The translations under genes were made by a program, and so were the position numbers. This document shows positions 44,621-54,916 of a DNA stretch of 64,000 nucleotides, in pieces. Under the pieces are notes generated by a model that saw only the letters and a list, made by a program, of their open reading frames with translations, was not told the DNA's origin and did no database searches. The first letter of the stretch is position 1, and each line of letters starts with the position of its first letter. This DNA is from Hypericum androsaemum (Eukaryota; Streptophyta; Magnoliopsida; Malpighiales; Hypericaceae), in assembly GCA_963995505.1 (NCBI GenBank), contig OZ023194.1:12086428-12150427 (forward strand), read 5' to 3'.

Positions 44621-45408
44621 TTCAAAGTTGAATTAGTCGTTAGCGGTATAAAAAAAATGGGGGCTTAATTTGACAAAAGTAATTTATTTATTTAATAAAC
44701 CAAATAATAATATAAGGTGGGACTGATGCCACATCTTTTTCTTGGGGAAAATATAGATACTTCCAGTTCCATATTTTGCAGCACCGACGAGGCTATTGGG
44801 ATGGGAAAAAAAACCAGCCTCTTCTCCTAAAGCTGTCAAGCTCATGCCAACCCATGAATTGCTGTTACAATGGAGATGGCCACACAATGTGACCGTTGGT
44901 AATCTCACATTGTTTTGCTCGTAACAGTTCGATCTGCGGGTCGAAAATGATGCCAAACATTTCTTACCTGTCAAGCTCGCAGCAGTCAGATCTGCAGATT
45001 TCACGTTTCTACCAATCAATTGTCTCGATGTTTCGAGTCGTATACGGAACCAAACATTTTATGATTTTATCCAACTAGTCCAGTTGTTCCACCAGGAATC
45101 CGCAGCAACAACTAATAGCAGGCGAAGAAATAGGAATGTAGAGATAAAAGGGAAGAACAAGAAGGCATGTGAAAGAAAGAATACGTGTTGCATCTGGGTA
45201 CTAGAAATTACAGCTAGAATGAGATCTAGAAACAATAGTAAACAAAACAATACATAATTTTAGGCATTAAACAGCTTTCTAGAGAAAGCTCAAGAATCTA
45301 AGAATACAGGGTAAGGAACAATAAGGATACTGAATAATAGTGCACAAGGATAGTGCCTCATCACCGAGCTAGTTTAACCGATTTGACTTTGCAGCAGTTG
45401 GATGCCAT
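44621..45408. other. Intergenic and 3' region of the CDI-like gene
   Basis: No independent gene is supported. The last 100-150 bp probably form the 3' UTR of the minus-strand gene that ends at 45409. Confidence 0.4.
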
Positions 45409-46155
45409 CTAGTTTGTTTGGCCTTTCTTCGACTCCTCCTGGTACTCGTCCATCTCCTTCAACCACAGGTCTGCGAAATCGCACTTCTTCCACTGCTCAA
45501 ACCACGGACCTCCACGAGTATAATGGATGGCCTTCGGCATGGTCGTGGGATCACCATCCACAACCTTGTTATGGCCCTCGAGAAAGTTCCACGCGAATGG
45601 AATTGACCCGATCTCATCATCATCCAGCCATTGAAACCTATGCAGAAAAGCACCGGTCTCCTTATTGACAACCTCAGGAGTCAACACCTTGTTCTTGGGA
45701 TGGCCACAGTTGTACAGCACCATAGAGGACCAGTTCTTCCTAGGGTACACGGTCTGCACTGCCCCGTCCATCTTCGTGGACTCCGTGGGGGTGTAGTCGT
45801 GGTGCACGCACATAATCGCGTACTTGTCATCGATCAAGTCCCTCAACTCCTTGATGTCAGCCAGGTACAGGAAATCACAATCAACAAACATGGCCCAGCC
45901 ATCATAATTGGCCAAGCACGGGGTCAGGAACCGGCTAAAGGAGAACTCGGTGCTCTCAAGCTTGCCCCTTTCGCGCGTGTAGAGCCCCTTCTTCCTCAGC
46001 TCGGATTGCACAATCGGGTGGATCTCAAGGGGGATCGAAGACCTCTTCAAGACCGAATGGCGGCAGACCTCGTAGGCGAGATCCTCGCGTGGATCATAAC
46101 CCACAAAGATCTTAAAGGGCTTCTCGTCTTGCACTCCTCCATTAGCCATTGTCAT
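45409..46155 (-). CDS. CDI: CDI-type nucleotide-diphospho-sugar transferase
   Basis: Single coding exon, 248 residues from MTMANGGVQD; an upstream in-frame Met at 46203 is disfavoured because GGAAACAG|AGGAAAC looks like the acceptor of a leader intron between them. The fold is GT-A glycosyltransferase-like: IFVGYDPREDLAYEVCRHS at the N-terminus, EFSFSRFLTP, and a DxD-type metal site FVDCDFLY (Asp92, Asp94). Then come MDGAVQTVYPRKNWSSMVLYN, a TGAFLHRFQWL block and AIHYTRGGPWFE near the C-terminus. In Arabidopsis CDI is needed for pollen germination and tube growth; acceptor and donor are unknown to me. A leader intron of about 310 bp runs to a donor CCAG|GTACTT near 46501, preceded by a CT-rich leader. 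Confidence 0.85.
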   Translation of the reverse strand: MTMANGGVQDEKPFKIFVGYDPREDLAYEVCRHSVLKRSSIPLEIHPIVQSELRKKGLYTRERGKLESTEFSFSRFLTPCLANYDGWAMFVDCDFLYLADIKELRDLIDDKYAIMCVHHDYTPTESTKMDGAVQTVYPRKNWSSMVLYNCGHPKNKVLTPEVVNKETGAFLHRFQWLDDDEIGSIPFAWNFLEGHNKVVDGDPTTMPKAIHYTRGGPWFEQWKKCDFADLWLKEMDEYQEESKKGQTN

Positions 46156-46540
46156 CAAGATCTCAACTTTAACTTGTTTCCTCTGTTTCCAAAACAAACC
46201 CAAGAAAGTTAATTAACTAGATTGCCAAAACCAGGGATCAATCACATCAAGCAAAGGGTCCTCTAAAACAAAGAAGCAAATTGAGGAACTGGGTCGCCAG
46301 GAAACTTCCAAACTTATACCAAAAGTCACCAACATTACTAATTCATCTCATAAAGTCGGAAACTTTAGTCCCGACAAGGGACCCCAGATCAGGAATTACA
46401 ATCCAATGAAGCAAGAAAGTAGGAATTACAATTCTTGAGCACGCAAGAGGTACCCAACAGATCAAGGAATGAACTTTGAGAGAGAGAGAGAGAGGAAAGT
46501 ACCTGGAGGGGATAATGGGAAGATCTACAAGGCAAGAATC
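46156..46540 (-). promoter_or_regulatory. 5'-UTR with leader intron of the CDI-like gene
   Basis: Minus-strand CCCTCCAG|GTACTTTCC near 46501 and GGAAACAG|AGG near 46183 are a convincing donor-acceptor pair. A GA run (CT in gene sense... GAGAGAGAGAGAG on plus at 46480-46494) lies just inside the intron's donor end. Confidence 0.5.
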
Positions 46541-46714
46541 GAGCTTTTTATGGACAGAGCATTTGCAAATTGGGAATGAGCTGGGTTTCTGTGACTTGGC
46601 GCGTCTGGTTTTAAATGCTTTTTTTATTTCTTTGGGTTTTCTACAATTGGAGTTCGGGTTTTGGACTTAATGGGCAGTGGTTTCCGCGATTTTGGTCTTA
46701 TTTTAGTAAAGGAA

Positions 46715-47260
46715 AACAATGGGAACAGAGCTCAGCTCAATACGCGGCTCTGTGGATTTCGGGGAGAGAGAGACACGGAGTGACCGGTGGTGAGTGAGAT
46801 ATATATTATGAGCGGTGGTTGTTTGTTGGTTTTAATAGACGAAAGTTCTAGCTAAAATATTTTTTCCAAGAATTTTGTCCTTTTTAAATGACTCTATTTA
46901 GTTAGAACTTAAATTAACTAATCAAATATGTATCTGTATACTAAGCATATACGTCTATTTTACCGAGCTTCTCTTTGATACAATATCCAAATTGTTACGC
47001 CTTTCGTGCAGATCGAAACTTATTCGACAAAAAATTTTCCTACCTTAAGATCGTTATAATTACGGACGTTGTTAATCGGAGTTCTATCGAAAAAACTTTG
47101 GATATGGAATACCGGCATTGCCCGGTGAAAACTTGTGTGGGCGTTAGTATTGGTAAATAAAATTTCTCACAATTATAATTTTAATTGACTTGAATGTAAA
47201 TTATTTGGATAACAAATTTAAACTAAAATCACTGCCTAGTTTTCCGCCCCCACTTCCTAA
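46715..47260. repeat. Local duplication, copy A (lacks the copy B insertions)
   Basis: About 540 bp in the upstream region of the CDI-like gene (GGAACAGAGCTCAGCTCAAT onward, through GATATGGAATACCGGCATTG) recur at 48275-51480 with roughly 90 percent identity by eye. Copy A has no insertion at the positions where copy B carries two Mutator-like elements, so it shows the unoccupied site for the first one (a single AATTTTAAT). Confidence 0.85.
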
Positions 47261-48274
47261 GATAAGACTATAGCAAGCGGTGATCCGGTCTAACTTGGGT
47301 CACGGATAAACAATTAATTTTTCTCTCATTCACATACAACACAACTTAACTAAATAATTTTTCTACTCTAGCAGTGGCTTTGTCCCATTGTTTTCAAAGA
47401 CGCAGTCCGACCGGCAGCCCTACCAGTCAGACTGCGAATCGGAGCCTTGGGCGGGTCAGAAAATAATGTATGTACGCTTACCTAACGAACCAGATGATTT
47501 CCAGTCAAACCGGACGGTTGGCTTAGATTTTTGACCCAGAAAAATCCGGTTCGTTAGGTTTGACAAAAAATTTAACCAAAAATTCGGAATTCACCCAACC
47601 TAACCCAAAAAAATTATTAAAAAATAGATTACATACTCAATTTTTCAAAATCTACACAAAATAAACTAAATTAACAAAGATAATTATATCAAATATAAAA
47701 TAAATTGACCAACATATCGAGAATATTAATTTTTAAACCTATTATTTACTAATTATATATATATATATAAATATATATAAAAACCCCAGTCCAACCGCCG
47801 GTCTGTCCAGTTCGGACCAAAATCCAGGTCGCTCTCCGGGTCGTTTTTGAAAACAATGCTTTGTCCAACCTAGGTGACCAGATAAACAATTATTTTTTCT
47901 CTCATCCACGTACATGTATTATTTATACGAATTTTCATAGACAATTAAAAAATTAAATCCTATGCAAATTAAAAAAATATGAATTTTCATATTTTTATCG
48001 AATAACAATGTGCCAAGTGTCACTAGATTAGATTGCAAAAAAAAAATATATATATATATATATATATTAAAATAAGCCTCGTCACCGGGCCCTCTTAACA
48101 CCACAACCACAAGGCCGCCATCCACTTTTCTTTTTCATTTTCTTTTCCTTCTCAAAAAAAAAACTCTAGCCTAACGTACTTTTGTCTGATTTTGGTAAAA
48201 ACTAAAAAGTAATACATCCACAGGCAGCTAATTTCGTAAATCAGATCATTTTTTAGTAATGATTCTTCGCGTAA
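47261..48274. other. Spacer between duplicate copies with Harbinger-like MITE remnant
   Basis: From about 47267, TAAGACTATAGCAAGCGGTG and later GGATAAACAATTAATTTTTC resemble the left end of the Harbinger element at 21074 (TAAGACTACTCATAACAGCA...AATAAACAATTAATTTC). A Tourist-like MITE is therefore likely; its right end is not defined. A hAT MITE (47386-47858) is inserted in it. TA dinucleotide runs occur near 47750-47785 and 48045-48068. Confidence 0.45.
47386..47858. mobile_element. hAT-type MITE, copy 2
   Basis: A 473-bp element beginning CATTGTTTTCAAAGACGCAG and ending TTTTTGAAAACAATG, with an exact 8-bp duplication CTTTGTCC (47378-47385, 47859-47866). It shares ends and the internal GTCCGACCG and GGTCGCTCTCC words with the copy at 44189-44620. 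Non-coding. Confidence 0.9.
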
Positions 48275-48898
48275 TAGGAACAGAGCTCAGCTCAATATGC
48301 GGCTCCGTGGATTTAGGGGGGAGAGAGACACACGAAGCGATCGGTGGTGAGTGAGGTATCTTATGAGTGGTGGTTGTTTGTTGGTTTTTTTTTTTTTTTT
48401 CTTGAGGGGAATATTTTATGAGTGGTGGTTGTTTGTTGGTTTTAATAGACGAAAGTTCTAGCTAAAATATTTTTTCAAAGAATTTGTTATTTTTAAATGA
48501 TTCTATTTAAGTAGAACTTAAATTAGTTAATCAAATATGTATATGTATACTACGCATATACACATCGAACTTCTCTTTTGATACAGTGTCCAGATCGTTA
48601 CGTCTTTCGTGTAGATCGAAACTTATCCGATAAAAAATTTCGCTACCATAGGACCGTTATAATTACGGGCGTCGTTAATCAGGGTTCTATCGAACAAACT
48701 TTGGATATGGAATACCGGCATTGTCCGGTGAAAACTTGTGTGGGCGTTAATATTTGGTAAATAAAATTTCTCACAATTATAATTTTTTTTGAGAACCCGA
48801 TAAAATTTTAGTTTAAACTTGTGTATCCGATACATATTTGATTAACTAATTTAAGTTTAAATGATTTTAATTTTAGTTTAAACTTGTGTATCCAATAA
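48275..48898. repeat. Local duplication, copy B (interrupted)
   Basis: Counterpart of 46715-47260, with an extra T-run and a repeated GAGTGGTGGTTGTTTGTTGG block near 48365-48440. It continues after the first Mutator-like insertion at 50204-50290. A stretch of about 120 bp containing AGTTTAAACTTGTGTATCC twice is present here and absent from copy A. Confidence 0.82.
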
Positions 48899-48907
48899 AA
48901 TTTTAAT

Positions 48908-50203
48908 GGGTAAATTGCCCTCAGATATCTGGTCTATAGTGAAATCACCTCTAGGGTCCCTACTTTTTTAAAAATTATTTAGCCGTCCCTGTTTTATCTA
49001 AAAATGTTGGTCTCGGATCCCTGGTTGACGTCATCAATCTTTTTTTTCAATTTTTCTCAAAGAAATGACCAAAATACCCTTATACAAAAAACAAAACAAA
49101 AATCTTCTTTTTCAACCTCTACCATATCCAAGAACACTCAACCCAAATTGAACATCAAAAAAAAAATCAACTAAACAGAACACCAATTTGCGAGGACGAG
49201 CAGCAAAGAGGGTTAACTTGTTAACCAACCCATCTTCGAGAACAACTTGCTCGTTGTCGCTCCAAGTTTGAATCCCTAATTGCCCAATCCATGAAATCGT
49301 GAGCCCTAAACTCAGCAAAGGAGGAACCCTAACTAAAATGAAGCAAGGTGTGCATCGATTGAACACCTTCTTCCCTACACAACACCATCTCAGCCAACAA
49401 CTTCTTTTCGATTGAAAAAAAAAACCCAATCTTTCATGGGTTAGCATCGATTCAACCCAATCCAAGGCAATTACTTCAAACCCACCTAAGAAAAACCTTC
49501 TGGGTGAAGAGGAGGAGCAGAGGGAGAAGATGAGCCGACGGGTTCGCAGCAAAGAAGAAGGCGGACGACGGTGGGGCAGCGGCCGCGACTCAGATTAGGC
49601 GAAGGGAGAGACGGCAGAGACGGGATTAGGCGCCTCTGACCTCGTCCTCCTCACCTGCTACAGTCGTCGGCCGGTGCTTGTCCACGGCGGCGACCCTGAG
49701 AACTGGCTCTGCCTCCTTGGCATCGAGCACTTCCTCTGATTTTTGAGAAAGCGGGTCAGCGGACGACTGGGAGGAGGGAAGCCAGGGCTTCGAGGCTGCT
49801 AATAGGGCGGTGGACTTGGAGTGGGAGAAGGAGATGGATCGATACATTCCAACCCCAACATAAACAAAAAGAAATCAGGAGTTTAGGGTTAAGAGGTCCA
49901 GACAATTGAATGTTCTTGGGTTTTTGTTCTTTGATGTTCTTGGATTTTTGTTAGTTTTGATTTTATTTATGGTTTGTGTTCTTGGGTTCATGTTCTTATT
50001 TTTTAAGGTTGAGGGTGGTGTTTTTTTTTTTGTTTTTTCAAGGGCATGAAGGTGATTTCTTTGACAAAAAATGACCACTGATGTCAGCCGGGACCCGAGA
50101 CCAACATTTTTAGATAAAGCAATGGCGGCTAAATAATTTTTAAAAAATCAGAGACCCTAAAGATGATTTCACTATAGACCAAGGGCCTGAGGATAATTTA
50201 CCC
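48908..50203. mobile_element. Mutator-like element with captured-looking coding sequence (Pack-MULE-like)
   Basis: Ends GGGTAAATTGCCCTCAGATA and, reversed, GGGTAAATTATCCTCAGG; the inverted repeats extend about 170 bp (GGGTCCCT, CCAACATTTTTAGATAAA and so on). There is an exact 9-bp duplication AATTTTAAT (48899-48907, 50204-50212), and copy A of the duplication shows the empty site. The interior has GC-rich patches; a minus-strand frame at 49847-49626 reads SISFSHSKSTALLAASKPWL and looks like the N-terminus of a real plant protein that I cannot name. No transposase. Confidence 0.88.
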
Positions 50204-50291
50204 AATTTTAATTGATTTGAATCTAGATAAATTGGATAACAAATTTAAACTAAAATAACTGCCTAGTTTTCCGTCCCCCACTTTTTTTTAT

Positions 50292-51436
50292 GAGATAATT
50301 ACTCTCAGGATCCCAGGGTATAGTCAAATAGACTCTGAGGACCATGTAGTTTCCCTACTAATTACTGAGCCCCTGTAGTTTGGTTATTATTATATACTCG
50401 GGTCCCTGTAGCCGGAATCGTCTATTTTTCCGGCGAACTCCCCACCTGAAATATCTAAAATACCCCTAGGCCCTTTTTTACCACACAGTCCCTTTTTTAA
50501 AGCCACATTAACACCAACCTCCCTTTACTGTCTCCTCCCTCAAAATTCTCTTTTCTTCTTCTTCTTCTTTTTCTCCTCCTCCTTCTTCTCCAACTGTCAC
50601 CGAAAGAACAAATCGAGCGTTATCTAGCTGGGTTTATAGGTTGAACAGTTTATAGGACGACGCTCCCGGCGAAATCGACGCTGGGTTTATAGACGCTGAA
50701 GCTGGGTTTCACAAGTCCAGCTCAAAAAAATCTTATCCTTTCCATTGTACACGCGTCTTAAAATCCTCGACCGGGACAAAGTGAAAATCGCAAAAGCCCC
50801 GAAAACGACGACGTAACAACGAGGACCAAACAAACGCCACTTCCAAAGATAAAAGGAAAAAAAATGAGTGTGTAGCCTTTCCCACTTCACTTGCTTACGA
50901 ACTAAACGACATCGTCTGGCCGTTTGCTGTTACGAAGTGAAGGGAATAATGGTGCGTTTTGGCAGGAAAGCGGTGGGACAGGTGGTGAGCTTCGGTGGGA
51001 GCGGGATCGGCCAGGTGGAGGCGGCCGCCGCTGTCGCCCTCTTCCTCCGCCTCTTCTCCGGCCTAGGCCCCGCCCTCCCTGTCTCCGAAGAGGAGGACGA
51101 CGGAATCGACGCGGCTCCGGCCGCCGGGAGCGTAGTCCTATTATTGGAGAAGATGAAGGAGGAGAAAAAGAAGAAGAATCGACGCTGGGTTTATAGGACG
51201 ACGGTTCTAGCTGAGTTTAATGTGGCTTTAAAAAAGGGACTGGGTGGTAAAAAGGGGCCCTGGGGCATTTTAGACATTTCAGGTGGGGAGTTCGCCGGAA
51301 AAATAGACGATTCCGGCTACAGGGACCCGAGTGTATAATAATAACCAAACTACAGGGGCTCAGTAATTAGTAGGGAAACTACAGGGTCCTCAGAGTCTAT
51401 TTGACTATACCCTGGGGTCCTGAGAGTAATTATCTC
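50292..51436. mobile_element. Mutator-like element, GC-rich cargo (Pack-MULE-like)
   Basis: Long inverted repeats of about 230 bp: GAGATAATTACTCTCAGGAT at the left, GAGATAATTACTCTCAGGAC at the right when read back, continuing through CTATTTTTCCGGCGAACTCC. Flanks are T-rich and the 9-bp duplication is not exact. The terminal sequence is related to the MITE at 19235-20062. The middle is GC-rich and holds an open plus-strand frame (see 50949-51338). The host sequence CGTCCCCCACTTTT occurs on both sides, so an earlier event also disturbed the site. Confidence 0.82.
50949..51338 (+). other. Open frame inside Mutator-like element, captured-looking
   Basis: From ATG at 50949 the frame reads MVRFGRKAVGQVVSFGGSGI, an Ala/Leu-rich helix (VEAAAAVALFLRLFSGLGPA) and an acidic Glu/Asp run, then enters the element's right inverted repeat at about 51190. 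The first 60-70 codons look like a genuine GC-rich plant N-terminus; the rest is element DNA. I do not recognise the donor gene. It is unlikely to be a functional gene. Confidence 0.4.
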
Positions 51437-52096
51437 TTTTTTATTTATAAACGTCCCCCACTTTTAAGATAGGGAGTGGATTTGGTCATAGAATGTCAAA
51501 TTCAACCAGGACTGTCCTGGACGATCCAATGGTTTACTTAGTTATGATTCAATGATCTATCCAGTTATGATTTAATATGCTACATAGTTATGATTTAATG
51601 GTCCGTTTTTATCCCGTCCCGAATAAATCAGAACCATCCCAATTACCCAATTACGATTCAATAGTTTACTCAGTTACGATTCAACGATTACCCAGTTACG
51701 ATTCAATGATTGTGAGTATTTTTCATTTTGCCTCCCGTATTTTTGCATTTTTGCATAAAAGTTCTCGCGTGTTCTTCAATAAAAATCATCCAGCACCTTA
51801 CTGGAGTAGACCTCCAAGACCAAATCCGGTCCCTCCTAGATATCGTACTTTTAGTAATGATTCTTCCCGTAACTTCTAACATGTCGGTCTATTTTTGTAG
51901 GATTGGAAATGTGTCAAATCAAATTTGTATCATATAGATTCAATGGATCAATGAATCCATATTCATATCCATTTATGTGAAAATATGTCTAAATTTGGTT
52001 AGATAGTAAATTGACTTTTTTATTTTATATATATAAATTTGACAATATTCAGTTTGGATCCATCATTTAAATAAATCAGTTGTATAAATAAAAAAA
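51437..52096. other. AT-rich intergenic DNA after the duplication
   Basis: The host flank returns at about 51445 and holds the repeat listed at 51520-51715. No gene is supported. TTTTAGTAATGATTCTTC near 51848 is also found at 48250, just before copy B. Confidence 0.4.
51520..51715. repeat. Imperfect 22-26 bp tandem repeat
   Basis: Units such as TTACCCAGTTACGATTCAAT and TTACTTAGTTATGATTCAAT repeat about seven times with variable spacing, with a break around 51600-51640. Unrelated to the GATATTGGT minisatellite. Confidence 0.75.
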
Positions 52097-52738
52097 GGAA
52101 AAATTCAGAAAGTCCCTATATTTTAATATATTATAGTCAGAGGTCCGGTACTTAGTAAATTAGTTCTTAAATGTTAAAAAATTTAACTCATTAGTCTCTC
52201 GAACTAATTTATGTCTCAAATTATAATATGAGATTACTATTTTTACCTCACATTAAAACCTTGAAATCAATCAATCAATCATAAATAAAAAAAATCAGTC
52301 ACCGTAAAAAAACTACAAACCGTAAAAAAAAAAAGGAAAAAAAAGGCAATGATGATCACCGAAGGAGGGGGAGTCCACTTTGACACACGGAAGGAGCCTC
52401 TGGAGAAAAGCCAAGCAAGGTTTCACGATGTGGAGAAAGCGGCGGAGAAGCGAGAGAGAGAGCTGAACTTACCAAGCAATGCTTACCAACTGGGACAAAG
52501 TCACATCTTGAGATTGTTCTCTCTCTCTCTCAAGAGTCCAACATGATACTTTCACGATGGGTGAATTATTTTGAGGTTTTGATATGAGTAGGAGATATTT
52601 TAGTAATTTTAAATTATAATTTAAGACATAAATTAGTCTTAGAAACTAGTGAATTCAATTTCTTAAAATTTATGGACTAATTTATTAAGTATTGGACTTT
52701 TGAGTACAATATATTAAAACATAACAGAGTTTTTTCCC
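52097..52738. mobile_element. Terminal-inverted-repeat element with coding-like centre
   Basis: Arms of about 160-170 bp are complementary: GGAAAAATTCAGAAAGTCCC...CTTAGTAAATTAGT at left; GGGAAAAAACTCTGTTATG...CTTAATAAATTAGT at right when read back. The A-rich flanks give no clear target duplication. The centre (52345-52545) has a plus-strand frame with VHFDTRKEPLEKSQARFHDV, probably a captured exon fragment. Mutator-like by structure. Confidence 0.65.
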
Positions 52739-53832
52739 AAAAAAATAACAAATCCAAATCTAAATAAATTTAGAGTCCTTTAAACTTTCTTTCGAAATTC
52801 AAATTCGATAGTTAAATTCAGATATTAATTTTCTGTCATTGTAATTGGATTTTTCTTTTGAAAGGCTCGTCATTGGATTTTTAGCTCGGTGCCTTGAGCA
52901 AATAATTTGGTTGGTAGCCCACCATGTCGCTTAATCTGTGGTCCAGCTCGTGCAGAGACTATCGAACCTTTCCATCCGCAGCGACTGGTTCTGAACTCGC
53001 AATCACAGCCGTAGATCGTCAATAAAAGAGTCGTGGTCTGCAAGATCGACGGGCGAGGAGCGACTACTTCGCCTAAAAGAGATTGATGCTCAACTACGTT
53101 CACTCGCAGGAGAGCACCAACGGCCACCGACACTCCCGCGTAAACACACACACACACAATCTGCTTACAGCTCTTTTCTCGTCTCGCTGCTCACTCAAGC
53201 AAACACGTTTTTTACAAGTAAATTTTTTTGTTACATGTTAGGAATCAAATCTTGAATTTTCGTAAATTTATATTTATACTTTGTATAATTAGGGCAAGTG
53301 CTCTTTCACTTCGGGCGAACACATTTTCCTCGACACTATTAAAACATTTTACTTTCTTTAGTAACCGTTTGGTGAATTTTCAAGCACATATATGAAAAAA
53401 TTTATTTGAAATTTTAATATCATCTTAGAATCTACATATTCAACACAAAATATTAAAATACTGATAAATATTTTATATTTATAAACAAACTCATCAAATT
53501 TGTAACTTACGATACGATAATCTCGACATATTCGGATCATCATACACCATCGCTTCTGATAAATTGGGAGCTATTGACAAGGAGGAGCAAGTGGACTCCA
53601 GTCTCACCATCCTCCGTGTTTCTAAAAATTCCAAACGGAAGTCGGTCCAAGAAACAACAATTCGAGGCCTCGAGCGTGTTTCAATGGTTAGGAAAGCATA
53701 TCAAGGAACAATGATCGGGAATGTAAATGAAACGTTAATAAACGACCAAGAGAACCAACTGTTCTTTTTTTTTCATACTCATTATGGACGAAAAATTACA
53801 GAATTTGCACTTCCAGACCAACTAAAATTGAG
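52739..53832. other. Intergenic region
   Basis: Moderately GC-rich patch at 52865-53160 (minus-strand frame 53157-52870, no known domain) followed by AT-rich DNA. A plus-strand frame at 53564-53863 is Lys/Arg/Glu-rich without a known domain and overlaps the ORC3 end on the other strand. Confidence 0.4.
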
Positions 53833-54916
53833 CTATTGTGAAAATAAACGGACGAGTAAATAATACGTACTTAAGAGTCCGAAAGCCACACTCTGCAGGA
53901 AATCCGGTCGTCTTTTGCTTGGCATCCGAAGGAGACCTGCGATTTGGAGCTCCGTGATTGCCCTAAAAAACCTTGCTCTGTGGGAAACAAAGTTAAGGTT
54001 CTCAGTTGACTTCCCACATTTTTGACACCCTAGACAGTTTATAATCGGTGAAAGCGTTGTTCTAGTTTAATCAAGATGTCTCGAGTTCGAGCCCTGCAGA
54101 ACGCAACAATGTTAAAAAACTCGTCGAAAGAGCTTTCACACCTTAAGCAAAGTAGAAGCGTAACATTCTGAGAGGCACATGCTAGTGATGTTGGACAATG
54201 ACGACGATTCTTTCCCTGAAGTGAACCAAAGACACGATTCACCAGCAGGAGGACAAAACAGCAATAGAACATAGTGCAAGGGATTATAACAGGAAGGATA
54301 CTGGATTGAGGCTTCACTTGGTTGTGCAGGTTCCGACGCGGATTTCCTTTTCTGTGGTGAAGGAGAATACATCGGCTTGCGTCTCTTCTTGTTTCCTGGC
54401 ACAACTACAGTAGACTTGGATGACAGGTACCAGTCATGGAGATTAATAACATCACCATGCTCTTGTTGAGCAAGGATGTACCTGAGAAGGTAAACAGTCA
54501 GCATTCTATCAACCAGATTTAGGCGGAAAACCTCATTTGTGTTGTTTCCGATACGATTAATGATTCAGCGGATACGTAATCGCTCAAGACTGCAACCAAC
54601 TCGTGCATGGTGTTTGATGTTGACATAAGGTTTGGAGCCATCATAATTAGAGGAATCTCAAACTCCTAAACCAAACATTTTGCTTGCCAAGGAAGCACAG
54701 CAGCTTCACTTCAAGGAGTTTGAGAGTAAACTTTTTCAGAAAGCAAACTAAAAGAGACGATAGTTGCATAATTGAAGAGTCGGGCGTGGATGGTGAAAGG
54801 CCAATGCAACTATCGTTGCAGCAGCTACATTGAAGAGTATTCTGGAATTCCATGAGATCAAGTTGAATCTTTCTTCGTGAATCTCCAATCAAAGCCTTCC
54901 ATAGTCGAAGAGAAAA
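53833..54916 (-). CDS. ORC3: Origin recognition complex subunit 3, last three exons only
   Basis: ORC3 is a core subunit of the nuclear replication-origin complex. Minus-strand exons are 54916-54768 (FSLRLWKALIGDSRRKIQLD ... PDSSI), 54481-54302 (YILAQQEHGDVINLHDWYLS ... a Lys/Arg-rich linker ... SEASI) and 53977-53833 (ARFFRAITELQIAGLLRMPS ... RRPDFLQSVAFGL). The last resembles the C-terminal winged-helix end of ORC3 in plants and animals. The second intron uses CCA|GTATCC and CCCACAG|AGC. For the first, the frame works best with a GC donor (AAT TAT|GCAACT) joined to TTCTCAG|GTACAT; this is unproven. The frame runs about ten codons past the usual ...AFGL end. No upstream exons are recognisable before the hAT element at 55942, so this may be a gene fragment or have distant 5' exons. 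Confidence 0.68.
54018..54150 (+). repeat. Probable tRNA-derived SINE copy in ORC3 last intron
   Basis: ATCGGTGAAAGCGTTGTTCT and ATGTCTCGAGTTCGAGCCCT are A-box and B-box-like and match the copies at 17236 and 18400. It lies in antisense to the ORC3 fragment. Confidence 0.55.

Noticed and set aside
50292..51436. Exact 9-bp duplication at this element
   Set aside because: The flanks TTTTTTTAT and TTTTTTATT differ; in a T-rich context I do not count this as a target duplication.
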